Shown: piece by piece, positions 9,832-19,129 of the stretch
Layout: each line of letters begins with the position of its first letter
Numbering within the stretch: the stretch's first letter is position 1
Origin: Paenibacillus albus
Lineage (GTDB): Bacteria; Bacillota; Bacilli; Paenibacillales; Paenibacillaceae
Length of the DNA stretch: 64,000 nt
Reading direction: 5' to 3'
NCBI RefSeq assembly: GCF_003952225.1
Contig: NZ_CP034437.1
Coordinates: 1,874,501 to 1,938,500, forward strand
Made by a program: the position numbers and the translations under genes
The notes under the pieces: model-generated
Databases searched by the model: none
What the model was told of the DNA's origin: nothing
Seen by the model: only the letters and a program-made list of their open reading frames with translations

Positions 9832-11826
9832 ATGCCTACAACACAAACAATTGAACAACTAGCCATCGATACGATTCGGACATTGTCCATCGACGCGATT
9901 AACAGCGCGAATTCAGGACATCCGGGCTTGCCGATGGGAGCCGCGCCAATGGCGTACACGCTCTTCGCGAATCATCTTAATCACAACCCAGCTCATGCTA
10001 AATGGTTTAACCGCGACCGCTTCGTTCTATCCGCGGGCCATGGCTCGGCGTTGCTTTACAGCCTTTTGCACCTGACAGGTTATCAAGTGAGCATTGAAGA
10101 TCTGAAGCAGTTTCGCAAGCTGAACAGCAAGACGCCGGGTCATCCGGAGTTCGGTCATACAGATGGCGTCGATGCAACAACTGGACCGCTTGGTCAAGGT
10201 ATTGCGAATGCGGTCGGCATGGCGATGGCGGAAGCGCATCTCGCTTCGAAGTACAACCAAGATGGCTTCCCGGTCGTCGATCATTATACATTTGCTCTTG
10301 TCGGAGACGGCTGCTTGATGGAGGGGATCTCCTACGAGGCGATGTCGATGGCAGGCCATATGAAGCTCGGCAAGCTGGTCGTGCTTTACGATTCCAACGA
10401 TATCTCGCTTGATGGCGACTTGAACCTCTCGTTCGGCGAGCAAATGCAGAACCGTGCAGCGTCTGCGAACTGGCAGTACCTACGCGTTGAAGATGGCAAC
10501 GACATTGAAGCAATTGGCGCGGCGATTGCAGCGGCGAAGCAGAATGATTCCCAGCCTACGCTGATCGAAGTTCGTACCGTTATCGGCTTTGGCAGTAAAA
10601 ATGCAGGTACGCACAAGGTGCACGGTAATCCGCTTGGCAAAGAAGAAGCTATTGCGACCAAGGCTGTATATGGCTGGAAGTATGAAGAAGAGTTTACGGT
10701 GCCAGCAGAAGTTCGCTCGCATTTCGATACGCTTAAAGAACAAGGCGCTGCGAAGGAAGCGGCATGGAATAGCTTGGTGTCTGATTATACGGCTCAGCAT
10801 CCTGCACTCGGTAAAGAGCTTGCAGCGGTTATTGACGGCTCAGTTACGATCGATGCAGCGGATATCCTCACTTTTGATTCATCTAAGACGGTTTCGACTC
10901 GTGTTGCGAGCGGAAATGCGATTAACCACTATGTGAAGCTCGTACCTTCGATCTTCGGCGGCAGCGCGGATTTGTCACACTCGACGATGACAGACATTAA
11001 TGGCGAGAAGAAGTTCGCAGTTGAGTCCTATGCGGGACGCAATGTTTACTTCGGCGTTCGTGAGCATGCGATGGGCGCAGCAGGAAACGGTATGGCGCTG
11101 CACGGCGGCGTGAAGCCTTTTGTCAGTACGTTCTTCGTGTTCAGCGACTACCTGCGTCCGTCGATTCGATTGGCAGCTTTGCAGAAGCTTCCGGTTACGT
11201 ACGTGTTCACGCATGACTCCATCGCCGTTGGCGAAGACGGTCCGACGCATGAGCCGGTTGAGCATCTCGCTGCACTGCGGACAATTCCGGGCCTGACGGT
11301 CATTCGTCCAACAGACGCGAATGAAACCGCAAGTGCTTGGGCATATTCGTTACAGCAGCAAGAAGGTCCGGTTGCTCTTGTGCTGAGCAGACAGAACCTG
11401 CCTGTGTATGAAGCTACTCGCGGAAATGTCGACAGCTTATCCAAAGGCGCTTATGTGCTGGCGGAAACGAATGAGAATCCAGATGTGATTCTGATCGGAA
11501 CAGGCTCCGAAGTATCGTTGGCCGTCAATGCGAAGGCTGAGCTAGAGAAAGCGGGCGTCTCCGTACGCGTCGTTGCAATGCCAAGCCGTGAACTGTTCGA
11601 GCGTCAGTCTGCAAGCTACAAAGAATCGGTGCTTCCTGCGGCGGTAACAAAACGTGTTGCGATTGAAGCGGGTATCTCGCTCGGCTGGGATCGTTATACA
11701 GGTCCAAGCGGTTCGGTGCTGTCGATTGATACATTCGGCGCGTCGGGTCCGGGTGGAGAAGTGATGGAGTACTTCGGTTTCTCGGTAGACAATGTGGTTC
11801 GACTAGCAAAAGAATTGTTGGGCTAA
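9832..11826 (+). CDS. tkt: Transketolase
   Basis: A 664-residue thiamine-diphosphate enzyme. Visible motifs are [14 protein letters not shown] near the N-terminus, the thiamine diphosphate/Mg site [33 protein letters not shown], and the [20 protein letters not shown] segment of the pyrimidine domain. It moves two-carbon units between sugar phosphates in the non-oxidative pentose phosphate pathway. GAAGGAG lies about 9 bases before the ATG. It is the second gene of the zwf-tkt-tal operon. Confidence 0.97.
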   Translation: MPTTQTIEQLAIDTIRTLSIDAINSANSGHPGLPMGAAPMAYTLFANHLNHNPAHAKWFNRDRFVLSAGHGSALLYSLLHLTGYQVSIEDLKQFRKLNSKTPGHPEFGHTDGVDATTGPLGQGIANAVGMAMAEAHLASKYNQDGFPVVDHYTFALVGDGCLMEGISYEAMSMAGHMKLGKLVVLYDSNDISLDGDLNLSFGEQMQNRAASANWQYLRVEDGNDIEAIGAAIAAAKQNDSQPTLIEVRTVIGFGSKNAGTHKVHGNPLGKEEAIATKAVYGWKYEEEFTVPAEVRSHFDTLKEQGAAKEAAWNSLVSDYTAQHPALGKELAAVIDGSVTIDAADILTFDSSKTVSTRVASGNAINHYVKLVPSIFGGSADLSHSTMTDINGEKKFAVESYAGRNVYFGVREHAMGAAGNGMALHGGVKPFVSTFFVFSDYLRPSIRLAALQKLPVTYVFTHDSIAVGEDGPTHEPVEHLAALRTIPGLTVIRPTDANETASAWAYSLQQQEGPVALVLSRQNLPVYEATRGNVDSLSKGAYVLAETNENPDVILIGTGSEVSLAVNAKAELEKAGVSVRVVAMPSRELFERQSASYKESVLPAAVTKRVAIEAGISLGWDRYTGPSGSVLSIDTFGASGPGGEVMEYFGFSVDNVVRLAKELLG

Positions 11827-11926
11827 GTGTAAACGGCTGAAGCGGATTAATTCGATCATATTTAGAGCAAATGTTTAGAGCAAAGCTTAGGTTAAAAATA
11901 TAATCGTAATGGAGGTAAGGATTGCG

Positions 11927-12592
11927 ATGAAATTTTTTATAGATACTGCGAATTTGGATGATATTAAGAAGGCGTATCGTGTTGGGGTACTTTCTGGCGT
12001 AACGACGAACCCGTCCCTGGTTGCAAAGGAAGGCGTGAAGTTCGAGGACCGTATCGCGGAGATTTTGCGCGAGGTGCCTGAAGTTGAATCCGTGTCGGCT
12101 GAGGTAACGCCTGACGCGCTGACAGCTGAAGAGATGATTGCGCAAGCGAATGAGCTCATCAAGATCAACGACTACGATAAGAACATCACGATCAAGCTGC
12201 CGATGACGCTTGCCGGTCTGGAAGCTTGTCGTTACCTGAGTAAGAAAGGCGTCAAAACGAACGTCACGCTCATCTTCACCGTGAACCAAGCACTGTTGGC
12301 GGCTCGTGCCGGTGCGACTTACGTCTCGCCGTTCCTGGGACGTCTCGACGACATCTCGGAAGATGGCGTTCAACTGGTTGCAAAAGTAGCAGAGCTGTTC
12401 CGCGTTCATAACCTGGAAGCTCAAATCATCGCAGCATCTGTCCGCCACCCTGACCACGTTACTCGCGTAGCGATGGCAGGCGCGCACATCGCGACGATTC
12501 CATTCTCGGTCATCGAACAAATCTCCAAGCATCCGTTAACGGATCAAGGTATGGAGAAGTTCGCAGCGGATTGGAAGAAGGCTGTACAGTAA
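11927..12592 (+). CDS. tal: Transaldolase, small (TalC/Fsa) type
   Basis: A 221-residue protein of the single-domain transaldolase group: [15 protein letters not shown] at the start, [13 protein letters not shown], the Schiff-base lysine region [27 protein letters not shown] and [11 protein letters not shown]. It transfers dihydroxyacetone between sugar phosphates, completing the non-oxidative pentose phosphate branch. The ATG at 11927 is used because GGAGGTAAGG (11911-11920) sits 6-7 bases before it; the in-frame ATG at 11909 overlaps that site. Fructose-6-phosphate aldolase activity is an alternative within the family. A terminator follows. Confidence 0.94.
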   Translation: MKFFIDTANLDDIKKAYRVGVLSGVTTNPSLVAKEGVKFEDRIAEILREVPEVESVSAEVTPDALTAEEMIAQANELIKINDYDKNITIKLPMTLAGLEACRYLSKKGVKTNVTLIFTVNQALLAARAGATYVSPFLGRLDDISEDGVQLVAKVAELFRVHNLEAQIIAASVRHPDHVTRVAMAGAHIATIPFSVIEQISKHPLTDQGMEKFAADWKKAVQ

Positions 12593-12602
12593 GTTGAAGT
12601 GA

Positions 12603-12638
12603 AAAAGGGACCGAGGCCGATGAGGCTCGGTCCCTTTT
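12603..12638 (+). terminator. Terminator of the zwf-tkt-tal operon
   Basis: A 13-bp perfect stem (12603-12615 with 12626-12638) and 10-base loop; the descending arm ends in four T. It starts 11 bases after the tal stop codon. Confidence 0.85.
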
Positions 12639-12735
12639 GGCGTTTTGGGGGAGGCAGGCAGCAGTAGACCACAAGTAGAAAGCGGCGGCTCCTGGCGAAC
12701 CCCTTTCGTTGGCTACCTGTGTCACAATTCCCGTC

Positions 12736-12918
12736 TAACGGACCCAGGAAACGTTATTAGCCTGTTTTTCAGCGATTCGAAGTTGTAACGGATCTCAGTA
12801 GCGTTATTCTAGGCTTTTGCCCTTGATTTAGCTGGGAGAGGGACCAATAACGACGCTACGATCCGTTAGAATTTTTTTGTCGTCATTTCGACGGAAATAA
12901 GCTTGGTACGTTCCGTTA
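12736..12918. repeat. TAACG-N11-CGTTA palindromic repeat array, 50-bp spacing
   Basis: Three TAACG-N11-CGTTA elements: direct copies starting at 12736 and 12786 (50 bases apart) and a third at 12848-12868, whose downstream half motif TCCGTTA recurs at 12912-12918, again 50 bases on. The stretch is non-coding and lies between the tal terminator and the next array. Confidence 0.7.
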
Positions 12919-13340
12919 GAAAGAGGTCCATCGGACCAGCTACATACGTCGAAAGTTACTCGAAAACGTGGAAGAGGTCCATCAGACCAGCTACATTTGC
13001 TCGAAAATGTGGAAGAGTTCCAGCAGACCAGCTACATTCGTCGAAAGTTACTCGAAAACGTGGAAGAGGTCCAGCAGACCAGCTACATTCGCTGGAGGTT
13101 ACTCGAAAACGTGGAAGAGGTCCAGCAGACCAGCTACATTCGCCGGAGGTTACTCGAAAACGTGGAAGAGGTCCATCAGACCAGCTACATTCGCAGAAAG
13201 TTACTCAAAAACGTGGAAGAGGTCCAGCAGACCAGCTGCATTCGTAGAAAGTTACTCAAAAACGTGGAAGAGGTCCAGCAGACCAGCTGCATTCGTAGAA
13301 AGTTACTCAAAACGTGGAAGAGGTCGAGTAGACGATCCAC
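12919..13340. repeat. Tandem array of eight ~51-bp units
   Basis: The landmark ACCAGCT occurs at 12935, 12986, 13027, 13078, 13129, 13180, 13231 and 13282, giving steps of 51, 41, 51, 51, 51, 51 and 51 bases. The second step lost 10 bases and a degenerate ninth unit follows near 13333. Each unit holds GTGGAAGAGGTCC and the small inverted repeat GGTC-N5-GACC. Because 51 is divisible by three and the unit has no stop, all three forward frames stay open through most of the array. None has a ribosome binding site, so I treat it as non-coding. Confidence 0.85.
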
Positions 13341-13391
13341 TTGCTGCAAGCTTACACCAAGTTGAGTGATAGGAAAAGTGTGTTCAGTTCA

Positions 13392-13540
13392 AGAGAGGTA
13401 TGTGGTAGCACACATGAGCAAGAAACGCTTGGATTTGAGCAAAGAGAGGTATGTGGTAGCACACATGAGCAAGAAACGCTTGAATTTGAGCAAAGAGAGG
13501 TATGTGGTACCACACATGAGCAAAAAAGCCCGAATTCAAG
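13392..13540. repeat. Three-unit 51-bp tandem repeat
   Basis: The landmark AGAGAGGTATG starts at 13392, 13443 and 13494, exactly 51 bases apart; a fourth AGAGAGGTA at 13544 begins the terminator hairpin. Each unit contains ATGTG-N6-CACAT followed by GAGCAAGAAACGCTTG. The shared arm AGAGAGGTA links this array to the hairpin next to it and to the array at 44065. Confidence 0.85.
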
Positions 13541-13569
13541 AAAAGAGAGGTACAAGGTACCTCTCTTTT
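13541..13569. terminator. Terminator hairpin after ankyrin gene
   Basis: A perfect 13-bp stem (13541-13553 with 13557-13569) and a 3-base loop, with A4 and T4 at its edges. It lies immediately after the stop of the leftward ankyrin gene. Its arm is the same AGAGAGGTAC sequence as the adjacent repeat, so array and terminator are related by descent. Confidence 0.85.
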
Positions 13570-13572
13570 CTT

Positions 13573-14463
13573 TTATCCCCCGAGACGCTTCAGCAGCGCT
13601 TCCGTCTCCGCTTGCTTGAAATGATTCGCCCAGCCAGCGGGCGTGGCATTGTACCGGTGGTCGCGCGCGCCGAGGTCTGCGCCGCGGCTGTGCAGCAGCT
13701 CGACCAGCGCGGAGCTGCCTGACGCTGCTGCCCAGTGCAGCGCCGCTGCGCCGGTCGCGTCGAAGCCGCGCGGGATCGCGTTCACGTCCGCGCCGCGATC
13801 AAGCAAGAAGGCAGCCGCTTCCACGCTGCCGCCGATACAAGCATAAATGAGCGCTTGCTGCAGCTGCTCATTCACTACAGGCTCGCCGGTCATCGGCGTG
13901 TTGACCGGCTCCCGGTGCACGCCGGCGCTTGCGAGCAGCTGGCCGTCTTCGCCGAAGAAGCCAGCCAGCAAATCAGCTCGCCCCACCGCGGCAGCCAGTT
14001 CAAGATCAAGCGCTGCTCCGCGAGCGAGCAGCAAATCCCGCACATGCGCGTTGCCATACCAGATCGCCTGAGCCAGCGGCCGGCGGTCGTCGTTCAATCC
14101 ATTAACAGATGCGCCTGCATCCAGCAGCAGCTCCGTCATCTGCACGTCATCATTGCTGGCAGCCCACTGCAAGCCGGTCTCGCCGCGCTCCAGATCAATG
14201 GCGCGCGCATTCACGTCCGCGCCAGCCGCCAATAACAAGCGTCCCGTCTCCAACTGATTCGGATAATGGCCGGGCCAGTCGCAGAGATGATGCAGCAGCG
14301 TGCGACCCTGCTTGGAATGTGCCTTAGCAAGCGTCGGATACTCCCGCAGCAACACTTCCAAACGCTCAAACCAACCCATTTTCACAGCACGACATGCCTC
14401 ACGGAACACTTCAGATAGCGCTTCGTCCCGCACCTCGAAATCAACCTCATTTTCACCATTCAT
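13573..14463 (-). CDS. Ankyrin-repeat protein
   Basis: A 296-residue protein without signal peptide or membrane segments. Ankyrin units are recognisable: GRTLLHHLCDWPG, LLLAAGADVNARA, TGLQWAASNDDVQMTELLLDAGASVNG, RPLAQAIWYGN, ALIYACIGGSVEAAAFLLDRGADVNA, AALHWAAASGSSALVELLHSRGADLG and a final TPAGWANHF unit. Such proteins bind other proteins; no partner can be named. It stands alone on the minus strand, divergent from the mmg-type operon, with a terminator directly after it. GGAG lies about 11 bases before the ATG. Confidence 0.85.
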   Translation of the reverse strand: MNGENEVDFEVRDEALSEVFREACRAVKMGWFERLEVLLREYPTLAKAHSKQGRTLLHHLCDWPGHYPNQLETGRLLLAAGADVNARAIDLERGETGLQWAASNDDVQMTELLLDAGASVNGLNDDRRPLAQAIWYGNAHVRDLLLARGAALDLELAAAVGRADLLAGFFGEDGQLLASAGVHREPVNTPMTGEPVVNEQLQQALIYACIGGSVEAAAFLLDRGADVNAIPRGFDATGAAALHWAAASGSSALVELLHSRGADLGARDHRYNATPAGWANHFKQAETEALLKRLGG

Positions 14464-14610
14464 GCTTCGTCCAGCTCCATTCCTCGATAGGTCAAAACAA
14501 GCAGCTTTATCCTCACTCTATCATGAATCCGCTCTTGCGAAAATACGATGTAATAAGCACCAATAGTGAAGCAGCGCTCTGTCTTTAGCGAAGAGGGAGG
14601 AGCGTACAAG

Positions 14611-15789
14611 ATGGATTTTCAACTAACGGATGAACAGCTCATGATTCGCGAAATGGCGGCCCGGTTTGCAGAAAATGAAATTGCGCGTGCAGCAAACAGT
14701 TTGGATGAGGCGGAATTGTTCGATCGGAATTCGTTTCAAGCGATGGCGGAGCTTGGCTTCACCGGCTTGCCCTGGCCAGAAGCTGCAGGCGGCGCGGGAG
14801 GCGGCTTCGTCGGCTTCGTGCTTGTGCTGGAGGAGCTGTCCCGAGTCAGCGCATCGCTCGGAGCGGCTCTATGGGCACATGTTTATTTGGCGGCTTGGCC
14901 GCTCTATACGTATGGTAGCGGCGAGACGAAGCGGAGCTACCTGAAGGCTCTCATTGATGGCACCCGCATAGGTTCAGGCGTCCTTCCGGGAACGGTGTCC
15001 GGCAGCACATCACTGCGCATCGGCGTGGCGGCAAGGGAAGAAGCGGAGGCGGAAGAGGAAGGCTACGTGCTCGACGGTGTGCAAAAATATGTCCTCGGCG
15101 GCACAACCGCCGACTTCTTCATCATTTATGCGGAGACGGGACTGAGCAAGGCCGGCAGAAGGAAACGTTACAGTGCTTTCGTCGTGGACAGAGATTGCCC
15201 TGGCCTCGTTATCCAGCCGGTCACGAAGAAGCTGGGACTACGCTCGGCAGGGATGGCTCATCTCAAATTTACGCAGAGCCGCATCTCGAAGCGGCAGCGG
15301 ATCGGACGCGAAGGGCAGGGAGGCGCAATAGCGAAGCTTGCCGCGGCAAGCGTTCGTTATGGGCTCGCGGCAGTAGCGGCAGGCATCGCGCAAGGGGCGG
15401 CAGACGCAGCGCTCGCGTATGCGAAGGAGCGGACGCAGTTCGGCAAGCCGATTGCGAAGCATCAGGCGGTTGCTTTTATGCTTGCGGATATGCGGACGGC
15501 GGCGGACGCTTCGCGGCTGCTCGTGTATCAAGCGGCTCATCACGAGGACAGCGAAGGCGCAGCCGATGACAAGATGTCGGGGATGGCGCTTGCTTTTGCA
15601 GCGGATGCGTCGATGACGTCAACGATTCAGGCCGTGCAAGTATTCGGCGGCTACGGGTATATGAAGGAGTTCGCGGTAGAGCGGTATATGCGAGACGCCA
15701 AAGCGGTGCAAATCTGCAAAGGGCTCGAGCTTGCCGTGCCGAAGCTGCCGCGCAGGAAGGGGGGACGCCATCGCCATGGCCATGGCTGA
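14611..15789 (+). CDS. Acyl-CoA dehydrogenase-like protein with altered active-site end
   Basis: A 392-residue FAD-dependent acyl-CoA dehydrogenase homologue: MDFQLTDEQLMIREMAARFA start, the ERTQFGKPIAKHQAV segment and VFGGYGYMKEFAVERYMRDAK. The first gene of the acyl-CoA/methylcitrate operon. The usual C-terminal QIYEGTxEIxR segment, which carries the catalytic Glu in most of the family, is replaced by QICKGLELAVPKLPRRKGG; no alternative frame restores it. The substrate-binding GSDxS region is also divergent (LPGTVSGSTSLRI). It may act on an unusual substrate, use another base, or be non-catalytic. The ATG at 14611 has GAGGGAGGAG about 9 bases upstream and the stop overlaps the thiolase start. 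Confidence 0.88.
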   Translation: MDFQLTDEQLMIREMAARFAENEIARAANSLDEAELFDRNSFQAMAELGFTGLPWPEAAGGAGGGFVGFVLVLEELSRVSASLGAALWAHVYLAAWPLYTYGSGETKRSYLKALIDGTRIGSGVLPGTVSGSTSLRIGVAAREEAEAEEEGYVLDGVQKYVLGGTTADFFIIYAETGLSKAGRRKRYSAFVVDRDCPGLVIQPVTKKLGLRSAGMAHLKFTQSRISKRQRIGREGQGGAIAKLAAASVRYGLAAVAAGIAQGAADAALAYAKERTQFGKPIAKHQAVAFMLADMRTAADASRLLVYQAAHHEDSEGAADDKMSGMALAFAADASMTSTIQAVQVFGGYGYMKEFAVERYMRDAKAVQICKGLELAVPKLPRRKGGRHRHGHG

Positions 15790-16993
15790 GCTTGTAATTG
15801 CCGGAGGAGCGCGCACCGCCTTCGGCAAGTTTGGCGGTGCATTGAGAGGGATGAGGGCGGTTCAGCTTGGAGGTATTGCGATCCAAGGGGCGCTGCAGAA
15901 GAGCGGAGTCCAGCCGCAGACGGTGGATGAAGTGATGATGGGCATGGCGGTTCAAGCGGGAGCGGGGCAGAATCCAGCGCGGCAAGCGGCGGATTATGGC
16001 GGCCTTCCGCCTGCTGTGCCTGCGGAGACCATCAATAAGGTGTGCGCGTCCGGCATGCGCAGCCTGACGCTTGCTTCGCAGATCATTGCTGCAGGCGATG
16101 CAGAGCTGATCGTTGCCGGTGGCATGGAAAGCATGAGCAGCGTGCCGTACTCGCTGCCGGATGCCCGCTTTGGTCTGCGCATGGGCGACAGCAAAGTACT
16201 CGATCTGCTGCAGCGGGACGGTCTGCGCTGCGCCTTCGCCGATATGCATATGGGTGACTATGCCGACACCATCGCAGCGGATTACGGCATCACAAGGCTG
16301 GAGCAGGACGAGTGGGCACTGCGCAGCCATGAACGCGCAGTGCAGGCGAGCATGCAAGGGGTGTTCCTCTCGGAAATTATTCCGGTTCCATTGTCAGCTG
16401 GCACGCCGGCCCAGACGAAGAGCCACGTCTTCGCCATTGATACTGACGAGGCGCCGCGCGGAGATACAAGCGCGCAGAAGCTTGCCGCGCTTGCCCCAGT
16501 ATTCCGAGGCGGCAGCTCCGGCACGATAACCGCTGGCAATGCTCCTGGGCTGAACGATGGCGCGGCTGCGCTCGTCGTCGCTTCTAAGGAGAGAGCGCTG
16601 CGGGACGGCTTATCTGTCCGGGCCGAGCTGCTCGGGCATGCGGCGGTTAGTGTTGAGCCGCGCAATTATCCGATTGCGCCTGCGTTCGCGGTTCAGAAGC
16701 TGCTGGCGAAGCAGGGGCTGACGCTCGCCGCGATTGACCGCTTCGAGATCAACGAGGCGTTCGCCGTCGTTGTGCTGGCATGCAGCAAGCTGCTCGGCCT
16801 GGAAGCGGACAAAGTGAACGTGCATGGCGGCGCTATTGCGCTTGGGCACCCGATTGGCGCGAGCGGAGCACGAATTGTGCTGACGCTCATTAACAACCTC
16901 GAGCGGCGAGGCGGGGGTCTCGGCATTGCGGCGATATGCAGCGGAGGCGGTCAGGGAGATGCGGTGCTAGTGAGAGTAGGGGGCAGCAGCTAA
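15776..16993 (+). CDS. mmgA: Acetyl-CoA C-acyltransferase (thiolase)
   Basis: A 405-residue thiolase. It shows the nucleophilic cysteine in NKVCASGMRS, GGMESMSSVPY, EINEAFAVVVL, GAIALGHPIGASGARI and the C-terminal catalytic cysteine in AICSGGGQGD. It cleaves 3-ketoacyl-CoA to acyl-CoA and acetyl-CoA, or works in reverse. The preferred start (15776) has AAGGGGGG about 11 bases upstream; a second ATG two codons later is possible. It overlaps the preceding acyl-CoA dehydrogenase gene by 14 bases. The symbol follows the Bacillus mmg operon and is by analogy. Confidence 0.93.
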   Translation: MAMAELVIAGGARTAFGKFGGALRGMRAVQLGGIAIQGALQKSGVQPQTVDEVMMGMAVQAGAGQNPARQAADYGGLPPAVPAETINKVCASGMRSLTLASQIIAAGDAELIVAGGMESMSSVPYSLPDARFGLRMGDSKVLDLLQRDGLRCAFADMHMGDYADTIAADYGITRLEQDEWALRSHERAVQASMQGVFLSEIIPVPLSAGTPAQTKSHVFAIDTDEAPRGDTSAQKLAALAPVFRGGSSGTITAGNAPGLNDGAAALVVASKERALRDGLSVRAELLGHAAVSVEPRNYPIAPAFAVQKLLAKQGLTLAAIDRFEINEAFAVVVLACSKLLGLEADKVNVHGGAIALGHPIGASGARIVLTLINNLERRGGGLGIAAICSGGGQGDAVLVRVGGSS

Positions 16994-17040
16994 GGCGGCA
17001 CATTTTTGCCGATACGCGCCTCAGGAGGTGAACGAGCCAC

Positions 17041-17901
17041 GTGATCATTAACCAAGTCGCCGTTATCGGCGCAGGGCAGATGGGCAGCGGAATTGCCCAA
17101 GTTGCGGCGCAGGCGGGCTGCCAGGTGCGGCTCTACGATGCCGAGGCGGAGCGAATAACAAAGGCGCTGACAGGCATCGAGAAGCAGCTCGCCAGTGGCA
17201 TCGTCAAAGGTAAATGGACGCAAGAGCAGGCCGAGCAAGCGAGCGTTCGTATCGTCGCAGCCGGCAGTCTGCAAGAAGCTGCCGAAGGCGTCGACCTCGT
17301 CATAGAGGCGATTATTGAGAGCATGCCGGCGAAGAAGACGCTGCTCGCTCAGCTGGATCATCTCGCACAGGCGCATACGATACTTGCGAGCAATACGTCC
17401 TCGCTGCCTGTCACGGAGCTGGCTTCGGTGACGAGCAGGCCGGAGCGGGTCATCGGGATGCATTTTATGAATCCGGTGCCTGTCATGAAGCTCATTGAAG
17501 TGATTCGCGGACTGCGTACGTCGAATGATACCTATACTTCGGTGGCGGAGCTCGCCGAGCGGATGGGCAAGACTGCACTGGAGGTGCGCGATTTTCCCGG
17601 CTTCGTGTCCAACCGAATATTAATGCCAATGATTAACGAGGCGGTCTACACGCTGTACGAAGGCGTTGCATCTATCGAGGCAATCGACGGCGTCATGAGG
17701 CTCGGGATGAATCACCCGATGGGACCGCTGGCGCTTGCAGATCTAATCGGGCTCGATACGTGCCTCGCGATTATGGAGACGCTGCATGACGGCTTCGGCG
17801 ATTCCAAATACCGGCCATGCCCGCTGCTTCGCAGCTATGTGCACGCCGGATGGCTTGGCCGCAAGAGCGGACGCGGCTTTTATACCTATGAAGGGGGATG
17901 A
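17041..17901 (+). CDS. mmgB: 3-hydroxybutyryl-CoA dehydrogenase
   Basis: A 286-residue 3-hydroxyacyl-CoA dehydrogenase. The Rossmann fold is at the start (VAVIGAGQMGSGIAQVAAQAG), followed by ILASNTSSLPVTELA, the GMHFMNPVPVMKLIEV segment with the catalytic His, DFPGFVSNRILMPMINEA and the C-terminal NHPMGPLALADLIGLD. It oxidises 3-hydroxyacyl-CoA with NAD between acyl-CoA dehydrogenation/hydration and the thiolase step. It starts with GTG; CAGGAGGTGA lies about 10 bases upstream. No enoyl-CoA hydratase gene is present in this operon. Confidence 0.93.
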   Translation: MIINQVAVIGAGQMGSGIAQVAAQAGCQVRLYDAEAERITKALTGIEKQLASGIVKGKWTQEQAEQASVRIVAAGSLQEAAEGVDLVIEAIIESMPAKKTLLAQLDHLAQAHTILASNTSSLPVTELASVTSRPERVIGMHFMNPVPVMKLIEVIRGLRTSNDTYTSVAELAERMGKTALEVRDFPGFVSNRILMPMINEAVYTLYEGVASIEAIDGVMRLGMNHPMGPLALADLIGLDTCLAIMETLHDGFGDSKYRPCPLLRSYVHAGWLGRKSGRGFYTYEGG

Positions 17902-17910
17902 CTTGTTCTT

Positions 17911-19044
17911 GTGAAGCTGAAATTTACGAAGGAGCAGGAGCTGCTGCGGGACAGTGTGAGGGCGTTTGCGGCAAGCGCTGTCGCGGCTGCGGTTCCTGCA
18001 ATGGAAGCGAATGACACGTTTCCGAGGTCGCTCGTCGATGAGATGGGACGCCTTGGATTTATGGGGATACCGATTGCAAAAGAGTACGGCGGCCGCGGCC
18101 TTACGATGACGCCATATATTCTGGCGATAGAAGAGCTGTCTCGTATAAGCGCGGCAGTCGGAGTCATTCTGTCCGTGCATACGTCCGTCGGGACGCTGCC
18201 GATCGTGTATCAAGGCACGGATGAGCAGAAGCAAGCGTATTTGCCGAAGCTTGCGAGCGGTCAGTGGCTCGGCGCGTTTGCGTTAACGGAGCCGCATGCG
18301 GGCTCGGATGCATCTACGATCCGGACGACTGCCGTCCGGGATTCCGATACGTATGTGCTGTCCGGTTCAAAGCTGTTCATAACGAATGGCGGAGAGGCGG
18401 ACAATTATATTTTGTTCGCTGCGGTGCAGGATGGCTACACAGGCAATCGCGGAGGCATTACCGCGTTTCTCGTCGATAAGAACACGCCTGGCTTTCGCGT
18501 CGGGAAGAAAGAGAAGAAGATGGGGCTCCACGGCTCCAACACGTGCGAGCTCATTCTTGAAGAGGCGGTCGTGCCCGCGTCAAGGCGGCTCGGCCAGGAA
18601 GGGCAAGGCTTCGCCATTGCGAAGTCCGCCTTGAACGGCGGGCGGATTGGCATCGGCGCGCAGGCGCTCGGCATTGCGAGAGGCGCGCTTGAGCTTGCCG
18701 AGCAGCAAGCATCGGCGATGTCGACGCGGCAGCGGAGCAGGGCGGCGTCGGAGCTTCGCGACATGGCGGCTCAAGTTGAAGCGGCCGCGCTGCTCGTATA
18801 TCGCGCGGCGGATCTGCACGAGCGCGGCCTTCGCTGCACGAAGGAGGCGTCGATGGCGAAGATGTTCGCGAGCGATACCGCGATGAGCATCGCGACTAAG
18901 ACGCTGCAATGGTGCGGCGCTAGCGGGCTTGCCGACGAGCTGCCTGCGGAGCGTTTCTTCCGCGACGCGAAGGTGACGCAAATCTACGAAGGAACGAACG
19001 AGATTCATCGGATGGTTATTTCCGGCGAGCTGCTTCGCGGCTGA
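17911..19044 (+). CDS. mmgC: Short-chain acyl-CoA dehydrogenase
   Basis: A 377-residue acyl-CoA dehydrogenase with all expected family features: FMGIPIAKEYGGRGL, FALTEPHAGSDAS, KLFITNGGEADNYILFA, KKMGLHGSNTCELILE and the C-terminal QIYEGTNEIHRMVI carrying the catalytic Glu. It oxidises short acyl-CoA to enoyl-CoA with FAD. The GTG start at 17911 is 9 bases after the preceding stop, with GAAGGGGG upstream. Unlike the first gene of the operon this copy looks fully catalytic. Confidence 0.93.
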   Translation: MKLKFTKEQELLRDSVRAFAASAVAAAVPAMEANDTFPRSLVDEMGRLGFMGIPIAKEYGGRGLTMTPYILAIEELSRISAAVGVILSVHTSVGTLPIVYQGTDEQKQAYLPKLASGQWLGAFALTEPHAGSDASTIRTTAVRDSDTYVLSGSKLFITNGGEADNYILFAAVQDGYTGNRGGITAFLVDKNTPGFRVGKKEKKMGLHGSNTCELILEEAVVPASRRLGQEGQGFAIAKSALNGGRIGIGAQALGIARGALELAEQQASAMSTRQRSRAASELRDMAAQVEAAALLVYRAADLHERGLRCTKEASMAKMFASDTAMSIATKTLQWCGASGLADELPAERFFRDAKVTQIYEGTNEIHRMVISGELLRG

Positions 19045-19129
19045 GGCTTCGGCCTTGAAGTTGAGGCTTTCAGATTGAAGCTGCGATGAGCATCAGCGGC
19101 TCGTTTGCGAAAGGAGTGAGACAGGGCCT

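Noticed and set aside
11525..12532. Long minus-strand frame opposite tkt and tal
   Set aside because: Shadow of well-conserved genes in codon-biased DNA; its translation shows no family features.
12903..13369. Three overlapping open frames over the 51-bp array
   Set aside because: They result from a stop-free unit whose length is a multiple of three; no ribosome binding sites and no family resemblance.
12736..13569. CRISPR array
   Set aside because: Units are repeated over their full length and there are no unique spacers of constant size; no cas genes are present.
13341..13722. Open frames across the AGAGAGGTA repeats
   Set aside because: They follow the repeat, lack ribosome sites and run into the antisense of the ankyrin gene.
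15700..15790. Frameshift as cause of the odd acyl-CoA dehydrogenase end
   Set aside because: Neither alternative frame encodes the expected YEGT segment.
15476..16357. 293-codon minus-strand frame opposite the thiolase
   Set aside because: Antisense shadow rich in His/Arg with no ribosome site.
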